A DNA stretch of 64,000 nucleotides from Hetaerina americana (Eukaryota; Arthropoda; Insecta; Odonata; Calopterygidae), in the NCBI GenBank assembly GCA_022747635.1, contig JAKTNV010000010.1:47616458-47680457 (forward strand), written 5' to 3'. The notes under the pieces are model-generated. The model searched no databases. It was not told the origin of the DNA and saw only the letters and a program-made list of their open reading frames with translations. How positions within the stretch are numbered: position 1 is the first letter of the stretch; each line of letters opens with the position of its first letter. Made by a program: the position numbers and the translations under genes. Positions 16,533 to 26,455 of this stretch are shown here, piece after piece.

Positions 16533-17285
16533 CGAGGGTCATCCGGAAAGTAGTACCCGTTCGTGAAACAAAGACACAAAAGTAAATATTAACAAACATA
16601 AAAAATTTTATTTGAAAGAGGATACTTTAAACTACTTCTCAACATAATCTCCAAGCAAATTAAGGCATTTGTCATAACGTGTGACAAGTTTCTGTATTCC
16701 TGCTGCATAGTCCTTCGCCGCCAGCTCATTGAGATACGCGAGGGACCCATCTTGCACAAATTTTTGCATAATGCAGATGGTGTTTAACAATTTCATGAAC
16801 AATTGTTCGAGAAACATTGGGAAAATGCTCACAGATGTCATCAATTGTGACGCGCCGATCGTTCCTCACGAATTCGTCAACTGAGCTCACCAGTTGGTCT
16901 GTAATGACAGACGGTCTCTCCGAACGCTCATCGTCGTGTGTGTTCCCCCTCCCCATGTTGAAGTTGCGACACCACCGCCGAACAGACGACTCGTCCATTA
17001 CATTGTCTCCATACACCTCCTTTAATTGGCGATGAATATCACATGGGCGAACGTTTCTTGCATTGAGGAATTTAATCACTGCCCTCACTTCACAACTGGC
17101 GGCGTTCTCAATTTTTTTAAACATTGTAAACAATCACAGAAACAACACAGGCAATGCTAGCGTCACGCAACTTGGCTCAGAGAAGGCAGACAAGCCACTG
17201 AAGCTATCTGACCTCGTCCAGCGGCTACTCGCGTCGTCAGCACTTCATGCGGCACGAACGGGTACTACTTTCCGGATGACCCTCG
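16533..17285 (-). mobile_element. Internally deleted mariner with perfect 33-bp TIRs
   Basis: The first 33 bases (beginning CGAGGGTCATCCGGAAAGTA) are repeated exactly in inverse orientation at 17253-17285, and the element is flanked by TA on both sides (16531-16532 and 17286-17287), the mariner target duplication. Total length is 753 bp, against roughly 1.3 kb for complete mariners. The coding strand is minus. Identical TIRs and a largely open N-terminal frame argue that the insertion is fairly young or that the family was recently mobilised in trans. Confidence 0.93.
16632..17133 (-). pseudogene. Mariner transposase with catalytic core deleted
   Basis: The start at 17133 gives MFTMFKKIENAASCEVRAVI..., a typical mariner N-terminus. 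It carries the first helix-turn-helix (CEVRAVIKFLNARNVRPCDI), the linker DDERSERPSVITDQLV and the second helix-turn-helix (RRVTIDDICEHFPNVSRTI), up to KICARWVPR. Immediately after this the frame changes. The remaining 3' part, in another frame, reads LAAKDYAAGIQKLVTRYDK and ends GDYVEK, the usual C-terminus. The segment between, which would hold all three catalytic Asp residues (DD34D), is missing, by inference some 180 codons. No active transposase can be made, though the N-terminal part could still bind TIRs if expressed. Confidence 0.9.
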
Positions 17286-17289
17286 TATT

Positions 17290-18085
17290 TTTCGTTAAAA
17301 AAGTTGGGAATAAATCCCCGAAACCTTTACAAATATGCCCCAGCCCTCCCTTATTTCCTTCACTTCCAGTTTTTCAGAATTTTTAAATTAATAATAAAAG
17401 CGATCATTATGGCATACTGCTAATCTTAGAGTAAAAAAGTTTCTATAATGGTGGATGAAGCTTTTTCGCTTCCACATGAAATTAAGTTATTTAGCAAGAG
17501 GTTAGACTTAATTATTGTAGAATAGATCAAACTTACATGTGTTATATCCTGTGTTGCAACTTTCTATGTTATTGGGCACTGAAACCTTAGTTGCATGTAT
17601 ACTTTCTTATTTCATACCTGTATTTTAATTGCATACTTCAGAATGAAGAAGATAGCTGGGCATGTAGCATCAGGAGACAAAATTGAAGTGTTATTATTCA
17701 AAACTAATGTGTCTCTACAGCGTCATTCCTTAATGTATTCCAGGTGCATCGGGTTTCTGGTGTCATTAAAAACTGATAATACGCTATAGCATATGAGGAT
17801 TGCGATATATATTTTCAGCCTGATAATAAAAAGAGTGTAATATACGAGCTCGTATTACTGAAAATGGCTCCATTGTTTTTCGAAGCATTCTCCAAGATAA
17901 TCAATACTCTTTGGCATGCGCTCGAACCAATTTTCGTGAAGAGGCCACTGAGAAAAACTATATCAAAATCACTAAGAACTAAATTTAGGACATGGCCTGC
18001 AGTGGACATTTCCAGGCAATATAATCTCCAAATAAGATCAGGGAAAGATATTCTGTTACAAGTGAAATTAGTTAGCTAGCAATCC
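17290..18085. other. Stretch without recognisable genes
   Basis: Short ORFs only (64-71 aa), none with a recognised motif. No repeat was identified. Confidence 0.4.
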
Positions 18086-18089
18086 GATA

Positions 18090-18560
18090 TCCAGCGGTGC
18101 GGAAGGAAGTATTGAGCGGCAATAACCTGCTAATTGACCAGTTGGAGATTATTACTCTAATTCTCTGAAGTAAGAGAGATAAGAGGAGCGTAAAAAAGTT
18201 GGTCGTAGTCAATGGAGATCTTTTGCTACCGAAGAATGAGAAAAATATGAGATGGATTGAATGAATGGGGTGAGAGCATGTAATACGGATGATAGTGAGA
18301 TTATACAAGTGGGGATGAAAAACTTTGAAAAGTGATTGAAAAAATAATATTACGGATAACACTTAGAAGACGAATAAGGAAACAAATCAGTCACACTCTG
18401 AGACTTCACAGTATACTTGAGACAAATTTTTAAGAAAAGGTGTAGGGCAAGGGTTAACTGAGAAGATGACGGAAGATGTCAGTGACACTGTCTATCCATT
18501 AAGAAATAAAAAATGGGCAGGTTACTGAAGAGCTTGGGGCAATGATATAAATCCAGACTA
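18090..18560 (+). mobile_element. Old RTE-type LINE remnant of a second family
   Basis: Around 18211 the plus strand reads MEIFCYRRMRKI, matching the 'FEMWCYRRMLKI' motif in the C-terminal region of many RTE-clade proteins. About 150 bases later RRRIRKQISHTLRLHSILET matches the following 'RR...IGHTLRH.SLL.TI' motif. Scattered stops follow (…EKV*GKG*), then a region fitting the terminal part. The equivalent motif in the main LINE here is FEMWVWRRMEKVKW, so this is a different, more decayed family. Confidence 0.6.
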
Positions 18561-21285
18561 GGATTGATAGCCCATGGTGATGATCACACATTTGCAGATA
18601 TCCTACATGTAATCTCATTATATTTTCATAGGTGGTGCCCTAAAATTCCCTTCCGCGCGCACCTATCGAGTCTTACTGCATTTTGTGCAGAATTAGGTTT
18701 ATTAACCGCTGCTAAACGTTTAGTTGTAATGAAACTTAACAGAGAAGATCCTGCTGTGCATAATGAAAAGAGAATATCACTAACACAAATGTAGATATGA
18801 CCTTTGCCTTTCATTCTTCGCATCTGAGATTTCTTTTTTCCATGTTTCCTTTACTCGTTTTAACATATTCTCATTCTTTTACGGTCATCAGTATGTATTT
18901 TTATACTCCATCATTCATTCCTTCGTTATCCACTTTGATTTCCGTTCATACTTGGGGTCACCCTGCTACCCATTGATTGATGGGTTGAAATACGGTATCC
19001 AATCATGCGGAATCTTTTTTTTACGAGAATTCCGAAACCGTAACATCTACGACAGGGTCGTTCTCAATCGCTTTTCCGGGGCCAAAAAATTCTTTCATTA
19101 CTATTGTACACGTGTCTACATAAAAAAAGGTTATGGGTGCATATATATACTTTGTATTTATACGCATTCATAGATACGTGGAGATAACTATATTTACTCC
19201 CTTGGTCCTTTTCAAATGATGAAATTCTGTTGGTTTTTTGTTTCAGCTACGGTCGGAAAGATGTATTTCGGTATTTATAGTATAGCCTGGTGGTAGAAAG
19301 TGAGGGAAAGAGAAGTAAATAAAGGGAGATAGATCAATGGGATTCGTGTTCATGGGGTGGGACGCTGAAAAAAAGATCAAACAGTAGGTAAGGATAGGGA
19401 GGATTTGATGAGGGATTACATACCAAATGTATCCAATCGTCGGTTATCCTACAGAGCGCTGAAAAATGTGCGGATGGATAAAAACCTCATGTGACCAAAA
19501 CATTTATTTCTCCTCTTTATTTTGTTGGTACCAGTCTTAATTTTATTAATTGTCAAACGGCCTTTGGTATTTTTTTCTAAAATTTTTAATCAGGGTTAGA
19601 AGATTTTTCTTAAACGTATCTATATGCTATTATACTCATAAATTCCGTCAGTTTTTTTCTTTGACTAAAATTCATTGGAAAAACGTTGCCTGCGATTGTA
19701 TTTCCTCTTATGACTCTTATTTAAAAAACCTTTTCGTTTCTCTTCGCGTTGTGCCACCGACGAATTACCTTCCCCTGCTACCATCAAGTGCTATCTAATA
19801 ATGAACAATCTGGGGGAATACAGAAATCATACATTGAATTTAACAATCGGAATTTGTTTTTAAGATTATTATTTAATTCTGATAAAATGTTGGTAGCAAT
19901 CCTTTACCATCACAACGCAGTACAAATATAGGGCCTGAGGGATGTAAAAAATAGCTAAAAACTCCATCGATTGTCTCGTGAAGCCGTTCTTTTTTAAAGC
20001 CCTATGGGTAACAGCTTATTGAAGTTTATTCACTTGGAACATTGATTTTACAGTTCATTTTGATTTATCTAATTAGGTTTTAAGTTCCTCGAATGCACAA
20101 TTTTATTCATTTCAATTTTAATTCAAATTAATCTTTTTCTCTCCAAATTATTTTGAAATGTGACCGTATTTTGAACCGTGCATCTTTATCACAATTGGCA
20201 TTACAATGTATTTGTCATCTCTTTTTCAGAGGAAAAGTTGAAATCAGTTACTCCGAATGTTGCAGGCACGCCGTAGCGTAGCTAGTAGCAGTGTGGTGTT
20301 TCCTATTTTAGGCACAGACCTTGGCTGGCAGTGATGGCCCTAGACGAAGTGCTTTCTTTTTAGATAAAAAATAATAGGCGATTTTAAGGTAATTGATGAT
20401 TGCATATTCTTACAAAGCATTAAGAAATTTAGTTAGTCAATTATTTGTGTAGGATACAGGATTGAATTATATATATTGCCTCCACTTTTTTAAAAGCATG
20501 GTTTTCTTTTAAAACCTGATTGCATTGCATTTAGACTAGCATCAGTGATTTTAGGGAAATTTTAATATTTTTAGCCCCTTAATTTTCCTTCTATTAATTT
20601 AGTTTTTGTGTTCTGGATGTCTATTTATTTTTTAGTAATACTCATACGCACATTGACTACATTAAATTTACCTCGATTGAAACTCTTTGTTAAAAAATGA
20701 TGAAAATTTATGCGTAACTGATAAATGCCCAAAGGATAAATAAAATGCCATATTCCAAGTCCCTCGAGAAGCGTTTAAAACGTATTGATATATGTGACTA
20801 ATATTGGCTTGGATGACCAAGTTGCGTGAGCAATGAGCTAAATGCCCGCAGTAACTTTCAAAAATTATAACTGCTTATACCACCTTAAGCTAGAGATAAC
20901 AATGCAGTTGACGTTGAAAGATTATCAGAATCACAGTGTACATGCTAATTTTTTTAAATATTTTCCTGGAAAAGCAGTAGATAACTTAATTTCCTGAAGA
21001 CATCTGTTCACTGTCCTCAGTCGATTGGGGATAAAAAGAAATGGACTTTGTATGAAAAGAATGTGTTAATCAACATTAACGATCTAAGAGGATGATTATA
21101 ATTCAGTGAAGCCATTCCTGGTAGAATTATTCTGGTCAAACTCTAAGTAAATGTTTTCTTCCCTTAAAAAAGGTTTAAAAAATCATTGTTTCAACTCGAT
21201 ACTGCCAATATTTCTTTAGACTTTATTCGGGCAAAGCATTGGAAAATTTCACACACACATATATGTATGTGTATATATATAGAAA
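18561..21285. other. Stretch without recognisable genes
   Basis: AT-rich, with ORFs of at most 82 codons and no recognised motif. Nothing further could be supported. Confidence 0.5.
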
Positions 21286-21289
21286 ATGT

Positions 21290-21543
21290 GTAACACAGCG
21301 CTAGTGAACAAAGAGAAAAACACACATAAACACACAAAAAAGAGACTCACTATTTTTCGAATTTTCGGTGGTCGTGACCACCTTTATCAAGGAAGAGAGG
21401 GACAGATCTCTGACAGAACAAGGTTCTGTCCCTCTCTTCCTTGATAAAGGTGGTCACGACCATCGAAAATTCGAAAAATAGTGAGTCTCTTTTTTGTGTG
21501 TTTCTGTGTGTTTTTGTCTGTGTCCACTAGCGCTAAGTGTTAT
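21290..21543. repeat. Long palindrome made of two inverted hammerhead-like/PLE-type units
   Basis: The left arm (about 21290-21405) and right arm (about 21426-21543) are inverse copies over roughly 115 bp with few mismatches, around a short centre that itself contains the hairpin GACAGAAC-AAG-GTTCTGTC. Each arm holds a unit reading, outward, CCTTGATAAAGGTGGTC-ACGACCACCGAAAATTCG (right arm with one change) followed by a GTGAGT...TTTGTGTGTTT stretch. Its layout matches the 3' region of the PLE at 25923-26045 (CTGAAGACGACAGC...GCTGTCGAAACGTC, then TTGTGAGTGTCCTTTCTTTGTG). It therefore looks like two inverted PLE-derived or retrozyme-like ends, not a simple MITE. Confidence 0.7.
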
Positions 21544-21582
21544 ACATTAATATTCACGTCCGTGAGATTTTCAAAAAGTGAT

Positions 21583-21602
21583 ATATATATATATATATTT
21601 TT
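21583..21602. repeat. Short (TA)n at LINE 3' end
   Basis: About ten TA units directly abut the 3' end of the minus-strand LINE (after CCTTAAAAAAA read on that strand). RTE elements often end in a short simple repeat, so this may be the element's own tail. Confidence 0.7.
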
Positions 21603-21698
21603 TTAAGGTTATCTACCGGTTAAGGTAGGTTTTTCGATGGACACAACTACCAAACAAATATTTTGTGACTACTAACAAAGACAACCCTAAATTCTACT

Positions 21699-23588
21699 CT
21701 ACACCAGGTCCCTCTTCATCTCTGAGTACTTTCTTCCTCCCTTCATCCCGTCAAACATCCCTATCCTGTTCCTTCCCTTTCCTCTTTTGCCCAACATTCT
21801 ACCCTCTATCACAGTCTTCAACATCCCACTGCCGGTCAACACCCCCTTCATCCACTTTTCCTGCCTCCATAGGATTGCTCCCAACAAACCCCTCTCTTCG
21901 CCCACCATACCAAGTACTTCCTCATTTGTTTTCTTCTCTGTCCATTTCACCTTCTCCATTCTTCTCCACACCCACATTTCAAAAGCCTCCAGTCTACGTC
22001 TATCCTCCTGCTTCAATGACCACGTTTCCGCGCCGTACATAGCTACGCTCCATATCAAAGTTTTTACGAGTCTTTTCTTAACATCCTTACTCAAAGTCCC
22101 CGTCATCAACTCCCTCCTCCTCGTGAAAGCCTCTTTGCCTAGCGCAATTCTTCTCCTTACGTCCCTACTACTTTGACCGTGTTGGTCCAAAACACTACCG
22201 AGATACGTAAACTGTTCTACCTGCTCTAGTTTTTGCCCTCCTATTTTAATGTTAAGCTTGCCCTTTTTCTTTCTAGAAAATCGCATAACCTTTGTTTTAT
22301 TAATGTTGATTCTCATCCCATACCTGTCGCACTGAATTTCCAATTCACTCAGCAATGCTTGCAGCCCCTTGGCTGACTGACAAACTAAAGCTTGGTCATC
22401 AGCAAACCTAACTGATTTTACGAATTCCCCGCCCACTTTCATTCCTACCTCTAGTTCTTCCCATGCCTCTTTGATCATTTCCTTTGCATACAGGTTGAAC
22501 AGCAACGGTGATAATGGGCAACCCTGCCTTACACCCCTTCCTAACACTGCCCATCCTGACTCCCCGTTTCCCACCCGCACCTGAGCAGTCTGAGACATGT
22601 ACAGGTTGCGAATTAGCCTCCTTTCCCTCCAATCTATTCCTATTTTCTGCAATATACTCATTAGTTTTTCCCAATTCACTCTATCAAACGCTTTTTCGAA
22701 ATCTAAGAAACAGGCAAATACCTCCTGGTTGTGTTCTATATTCCTCTCGATTAATAACCTCATTACTGCAATGGCATCACGCGTACCTCTCCCCTTCCTA
22801 AACCCAAACTGATCATCCCCTAAGTAATCATTTGCCCTACTCTCTATCCGTTTGTTTATGATCCTGAGAACAACTTTAGCTGCGTGGGATATCAAACTAA
22901 TTGTCCTATAGTCCTCACATGACGTGGCCTTTACCTTTTTCGGAATCGGAACTAAAACTGCTCTCACAAAGTCTTCCGGCCAGATTCCCTCCTCATAAAT
23001 GCTACGGATCAGCCCATATAGCCTCTTCCTCCCACATTTTCCTAAGCATTTTAAAAGTTCCACGGGAATGTTATCTACCCCCACGGCCTTATTTAGTTTC
23101 ATCTCCCTTAATGCCCTTTCTATCTCATTGTCTAGTATGCCTGGACCTAAGCTGTCTTCCTCTACGTCATTTTCTTTTTCAATGTCTAACTGTGTTGGTC
23201 TGAGTTCTTTACTATACAGTTCTTCTATATACTCCTTCCATCTCTCTTGGATCTTTCCTGCGTCAACTATTACCTTACCCGCCTTATCTCTAACTATTAG
23301 CATAGCTCTTCCTTTCTTACTTCCCGATAACGATTTAACTTTGCTGTACAGCGCACCGATTTCGCCCTTCCTCTGGAGACTTTCCATATCCTCGCACTGC
23401 GTCTTCCACCATGCGTCTTTTGCCTTATTTGTTGCCCGCCTCAATTTATTGTTCAATTCTTTGTACTTCATTTTGCCTAATTCTGTATTTATATTCTTCC
23501 ATTTTCGCCGCTTATTCATCTTTGTAATCATCTCATCCGTGATCCATGGTTTCCTAGTCCTTTTAGCGTTAACGGTTCCAATAGTGTC
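21699..23588 (-). pseudogene. RTE-like ORF, reverse transcriptase part (after premature stop)
   Basis: This continues the reading frame of the endonuclease part without a frameshift. The first Met after the stop is at 23531, giving 610 aa. Residue positions from that Met: conserved RT blocks VGVDNIPVELL (about 150-160), YRTISLISHAAKVVLRIINK (about 208), QFGFRKGRGTRDAI (241-254), FLDFEKAFD (275-283, catalytic Asp), GVRQGCPLSPLLFNLY (333-348) and FADDQALV (376-383, the two catalytic Asp). After the thumb come FEMWVWRRM and a C-terminal GKRGKGRNR stretch. All expected catalytic residues are present. The protein would copy element RNA at an endonuclease nick in the nucleus. Only the upstream stop prevents one EN-RT protein. 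Confidence 0.93.
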
Positions 23589-24674
23589 TTATGCGGCTTT
23601 AGACAACCCTTTTTTGATCATTTCCCATTCTTCTTCGATAGTAATAAGCCCTTTACCATCCTCCATTATTTTCTCTACCGCCTGTTTGTATTCCTTCCTT
23701 TTCAACCCATTTAATGCTTCTACATTCCATTTTCTAACTCGCCGCCCCTGCCTTATCTTTTTGAAACGTACGCTACATTTCATAACAACTAAATTGTGGT
23801 CTGAGTCCGCATCCGCCCCCGGGAAGCTGTGGGAATTTATCACACTTTTCCTAAACCTGTGTCTAACCAGGATATAATCTAGCTGATATCTTCCTGAGTC
23901 ACCTGGCATTTTCCATGTATACCTGCGTCTTTTGTGGTGTCTTAACCAAGTGTTGGTGATGACTAACCCCTGTCTCCTGCAGAACTCAACTGCTTTCTCC
24001 CCGCGGTCATTCCTCGTGCCTAAACCGTAGTCGCCCACCTCATCACCATCTCTTCCTTCGCCTACCGTCGCATTCCAATCCCCCATCACTATCAAATGTT
24101 TCCCTGCAGGAACACACGCGATCATGTCCTCTAACTGATCGTATATCCTATCGACCTCTTCTTCCTTATGGTTGCTCGGTGGCATGTATACCTGAATAAT
24201 AACTAAGTTCGTCGGTTCTGCTTTTATCTCCACTAGTAGTATTCTATCCGTTACCTGCTCTATGTTGACTACGCTTCTTCCTACCTCTTCATTTAATACA
24301 ATGGCAACCCCTCGTTGGCTCTCGTCCCCACCGCTGTATATTATTCTATACTTATCACTCCAGTAATCCCCGCTATCTTTCCATCTCACCTCGCATAGAC
24401 CTAAAATATCTATATTTCCCCTTTCCATCTCTCGCTTAACATTCTCTAGTTTTCCTGTCCTCATCATTGTCCTAACATTCCACGTTCCTATTCTAACTAA
24501 TTTGGTCTTCTTCTCCTGCGTCTTCTGTCCTGCTGCTGCTGGTTTTCCCTTGCAAGGGTTTCGTGGGATGACGACCGCGGAAGCCTTGCCTCCCCCGCTG
24601 CCGGGCACGACACACGGCCGATTGGGCCGAGCCCCGTGGTTGCCAGGACTCAAAATATCTCTATTGTCCATCAT
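23589..24674 (-). pseudogene. RTE-like ORF, APE endonuclease part (ends at premature stop)
   Basis: 361 codons from ATG at 24674, ending in ...KKGLSKAA-stop (TAA at 23589-23591). AP-endonuclease-like motifs are intact: GTWNVRTM (63-70, Asn66), LCEVRW (93-98, Glu95), MGDWNATVG (197-205, Asp199 and Asn201), LDYILV (265-270) and SDHNLVV (291-297, Asp292/His293). In non-LTR elements this domain nicks the target to prime reverse transcription. The stop replaces a codon that reads AAA (Lys) in the sister copy at about 63553, and the frame downstream (DTIGTVNAKRTRKPWITDEM) continues straight into the RT, so one substitution explains the break. An Ala/Pro/Lys-rich N-terminus of about 55 residues precedes the nuclease. 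Confidence 0.93.
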
Positions 24675-24965
24675 ATTTTTCTAGGGAATGATAATTGAGG
24701 TGGTTTCCCGTTGCCTTCCTCAATAGTGTTTTTAACGTGACACCATCACTTACTGGCCACCCCACTGGGGTCAGACGCCATTGCAGCCGCCTCACTGAGG
24801 AACAGACGCTGCGTGGACTACCTTTCGTCTGGCTCCTAACCTTCGACCTATCTGGCATGGGTGACCCTACCAGGAGCAATAATTATTACTCCCGCCAGCA
24901 CAGCTCTAGGGGTCATCGGAACGCACAAGCCCTTCCACCACGTCAAGGTTGTAGTCCGGGGAGGG
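24675..24965 (-). other. 5' leader of the RTE-like LINE
   Basis: A GC-rich stretch upstream of the EN start, containing the plus-strand words CATGGGTGACCCTACCAGG and CACAAGCCCTTCCACCACG. In plus-strand translation it gives DLSGMGDPTRS, a peptide I associate with similar arthropod LINE leaders from general memory. It ends at GGGGGATATATA, where the (TA)n next to the 920-bp mariner begins. It probably holds the internal promoter of the element. Confidence 0.5.
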
Positions 24966-24967
24966 GG

Positions 24968-24990
24968 ATATATATATATATATATATATA
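24968..24990. repeat. (TA)n between LINE 5' end and mariner
   Basis: About eleven TA units. TA is also the mariner target, so the mariner at 24991 probably inserted into this tract; (TA)n resumes on its other side at 25911. Confidence 0.85.
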
Positions 24991-25910
24991 CAGGGTTCGT
25001 CCGGAAAATAAGTGTACTGATTTTTTCCCGCCGCTCCAGGCGCGCCCAGCACCGCTCTGACGGGCTGCGATTGGAGGGGGGTATGTTGGCAAGCGACGCT
25101 GAAAAAGGCAGTCGGCTCTGAGCTGTGGTGTAGTGAGGAGCTCTGTTAACGCGAACCTCCACGCTCGACCCACGTCACGGAACGCGATGCCGAAGCAGCG
25201 TTATTCCATCAAATTTGCGGTAAAGCTTGGGAAATCGTCTACCGAAACTGTCGGTATGATTAACCAGGCTTACGGGGAGTCAGCCGTGTCCAGAAACATG
25301 ATCTTTCGGTGGCACAAGATGTTCGTGGAGGGCAGAGAAGAGGTCGACGACGAACCACGGCCTGGACGCCCATCAACGACACTCACCGACGAAAATGTGC
25401 GAAAAGTTCGCGATGTACTGAACTCTGATCGTCGTCTTAGTGTTCGGATGATAGCAGAGCAGTGTAATGTGCCAAAAACAATAGTGCACGAGTCGCTCGC
25501 GTCCGGCCAGCGATCAAAAACATCTGGCGGCTGCATCACGACAATGCGCCGTCTCACACCGCGCTTGTCATGTCGGACTTCTTGGCCAAGCACGGCGTGG
25601 CAACGCTGCCGCAACCGCCCTACAGCCCGGACTTGGCACCACCGGACTTCTTTCTGTTCCCGAAGATAAAGAGGAGTTTGAAAGGAACGCGATACGGGAC
25701 TTTGGACGCCGTCAAAGCGGCCGGTACGACGTGTCTTCGAGAGGTTCCCGATGATGCCTTCGCGGGAGCGTTCCAGGAATGGGAACGCCGCTGGAACAAG
25801 TGTATCGACTCACAAGGGTCCTATTTTGAGGAATATTAGCTTAAGATATGTACAAGTGTAATAAATTTTTTTTCCTGAGCTCAGTACACTTATTTTCCGG
25901 ACGAACCCTG
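24991..25910 (+). mobile_element. Internally deleted mariner with perfect 30-bp TIRs
   Basis: The first 30 bases (beginning CAGGGTTCGTCCGGAAAATA) are repeated exactly in inverse orientation at 25881-25910. TA flanks both ends. Length is 920 bp, short of the roughly 1.3 kb expected. It sits between the 5' end of the minus-strand RTE-like LINE and the 3' end of the minus-strand PLE. Its TIR differs from that of the mariner at 16533 after the shared GGGT..TCCGGAAA core, so it is another subfamily. Confidence 0.94.
25187..25839 (+). pseudogene. Mariner transposase lacking the middle of the protein
   Basis: ATG at 25187 begins MPKQRYSIKFAVKLGKSSTE, followed by the first helix-turn-helix, the linker DDEPRPGRPSTTLTDENVRK and the second helix-turn-helix (RRLSVRMIAEQCNVPKTIVHE). 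After IVHE, near 25495, the sequence jumps and shifts frame into RPAIKNIWRLHHDNAPSHTA, then PPYSPDLAPPDFFLFPKIKR, and ends CIDSQGSYFEEY at 25839. The Asp of HHDNAPSH and the Asp of LAPPDF are 34 residues apart, the spacing of the second and third catalytic residues in DD34D mariners. The first catalytic Asp and about 140 residues around it are gone, so it is inactive. Confidence 0.92.
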
Positions 25911-25990
25911 TATATATATATAAAAAAACACAGATGTAGATTTTTTAGAATATAGAGACACAAAGAAAGGACACTCACAATTTGTTATTT

Positions 25991-26021
25991 GACGTTTCGA
26001 CAGCACGGCTGTCGTCTTCAG
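25991..26021 (-). ncRNA. Hammerhead-ribozyme-like motif in PLE 3' UTR
   Basis: Read on the minus strand: CTGAAGA (fits the CUGANGA core), then a 6-bp stem GACAGC/GCTGTC with a CGT loop, then GAAAC and GTC (fits GAAA plus the GUC cleavage triplet with an ACGU-type minimal stem III). Minimal type I hammerheads are known in PLE terminal repeats of many animals. Against activity: the base pair closing stem II would be C-C and stem I pairing is only two or three bases. This is probably a decayed ribozyme. Confidence 0.5.
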
Positions 26022-26159
26022 AATGGCGTTCTCGGGGAAGAGCGGAGAGGATGTGCGGTGGAGAGGTGGGGGAAGGGGAGGTAAAGGGACCAATAGGAAA
26101 TGAACAAGGGGGTGGGGGGGATATGTAGGCAGCCAATTGATGCATTCAGTGGGCTTGGT

Positions 26160-26455
26160 TCAGCCGGGCGGTTTGAATGATTGGACTACCCAGATATGCG
26201 CCATCTCGCGGGTTCTCACCTCTATTATACTCGCAGATTTGGGAACGATTTCAATCACCGAAACGGAGAAGCAGTCGTCAAAAGATTGATTGTGGGAAGC
26301 GGTGTGAGTAGGGATGGGATAATTAAGAAAGGTGGGAGATTTAGTGGAATATCGGTGATTATTCATGCGGAGGGAAAGTGCGGTCGTGCATTCGCCCACG
26401 TAGAAGGCAGGGCAGAAGTTACAGGAGAGGCGATATATAATATTTTTTGAGGTAC
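26160..26455 (-). pseudogene. GIY-YIG endonuclease domain of the PLE (frameshifted)
   Basis: After a one-base slip in a TATATAATATT run, the frame reads IYRLSCNFCPAFYVGE, the GIY-YIG signature with an embedded CxxC, then ALSLRMNNHRYSTK with the conserved Arg and His. It continues through NQSFDDCFSVSVIEI to a stop at 26160 after VQSFKPPG. The last part (SIIEVRTREMAHIW) includes the Glu expected near the end of the nuclease fold. Length and motif order fit the PLE domain. The slip separates it from the RT-linker ORF at 26419-27117. If that slip is a sequencing or microsatellite error, the two would be one protein. Confidence 0.85.

Larger units (their letters stand above)
21605..24965 (-). mobile_element. 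Nearly full-length RTE-like non-LTR retrotransposon
   Basis: A roughly 3.36-kb LINE on the minus strand. It has a 5' leader of about 290 bases (24675-24965), one ORF of 992 codons interrupted by a single stop, encoding an APE-type endonuclease then reverse transcriptase, and a very short 3' UTR (about 95 bases) ending in A-rich sequence and (TA)n. One EN-RT ORF, a short 3' UTR and a simple-repeat tail fit the RTE clade, and the endonuclease resembles the RTE/BovB-derived domain known in 'craniofacial development protein 2' annotations. The clade call is by motif resemblance only. At least four other fragments of the same or closely related family lie in this window (15.2, 34.1, 45.7 and 63.1 kb). 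Confidence 0.92.

Noticed and set aside
16817..17386. Plus-strand ORFs over the mariner
   Set aside because: Antisense to the transposase; no motif of their own.
22999..23877. 292-aa plus-strand ORF
   Set aside because: It is antisense to the RTE-like ORF, whose catalytic motifs are on the minus strand. The Ser/Leu/Phe-rich translation is a shadow. The same applies to 21665-22042, 21787-22176 and 22901-23203.
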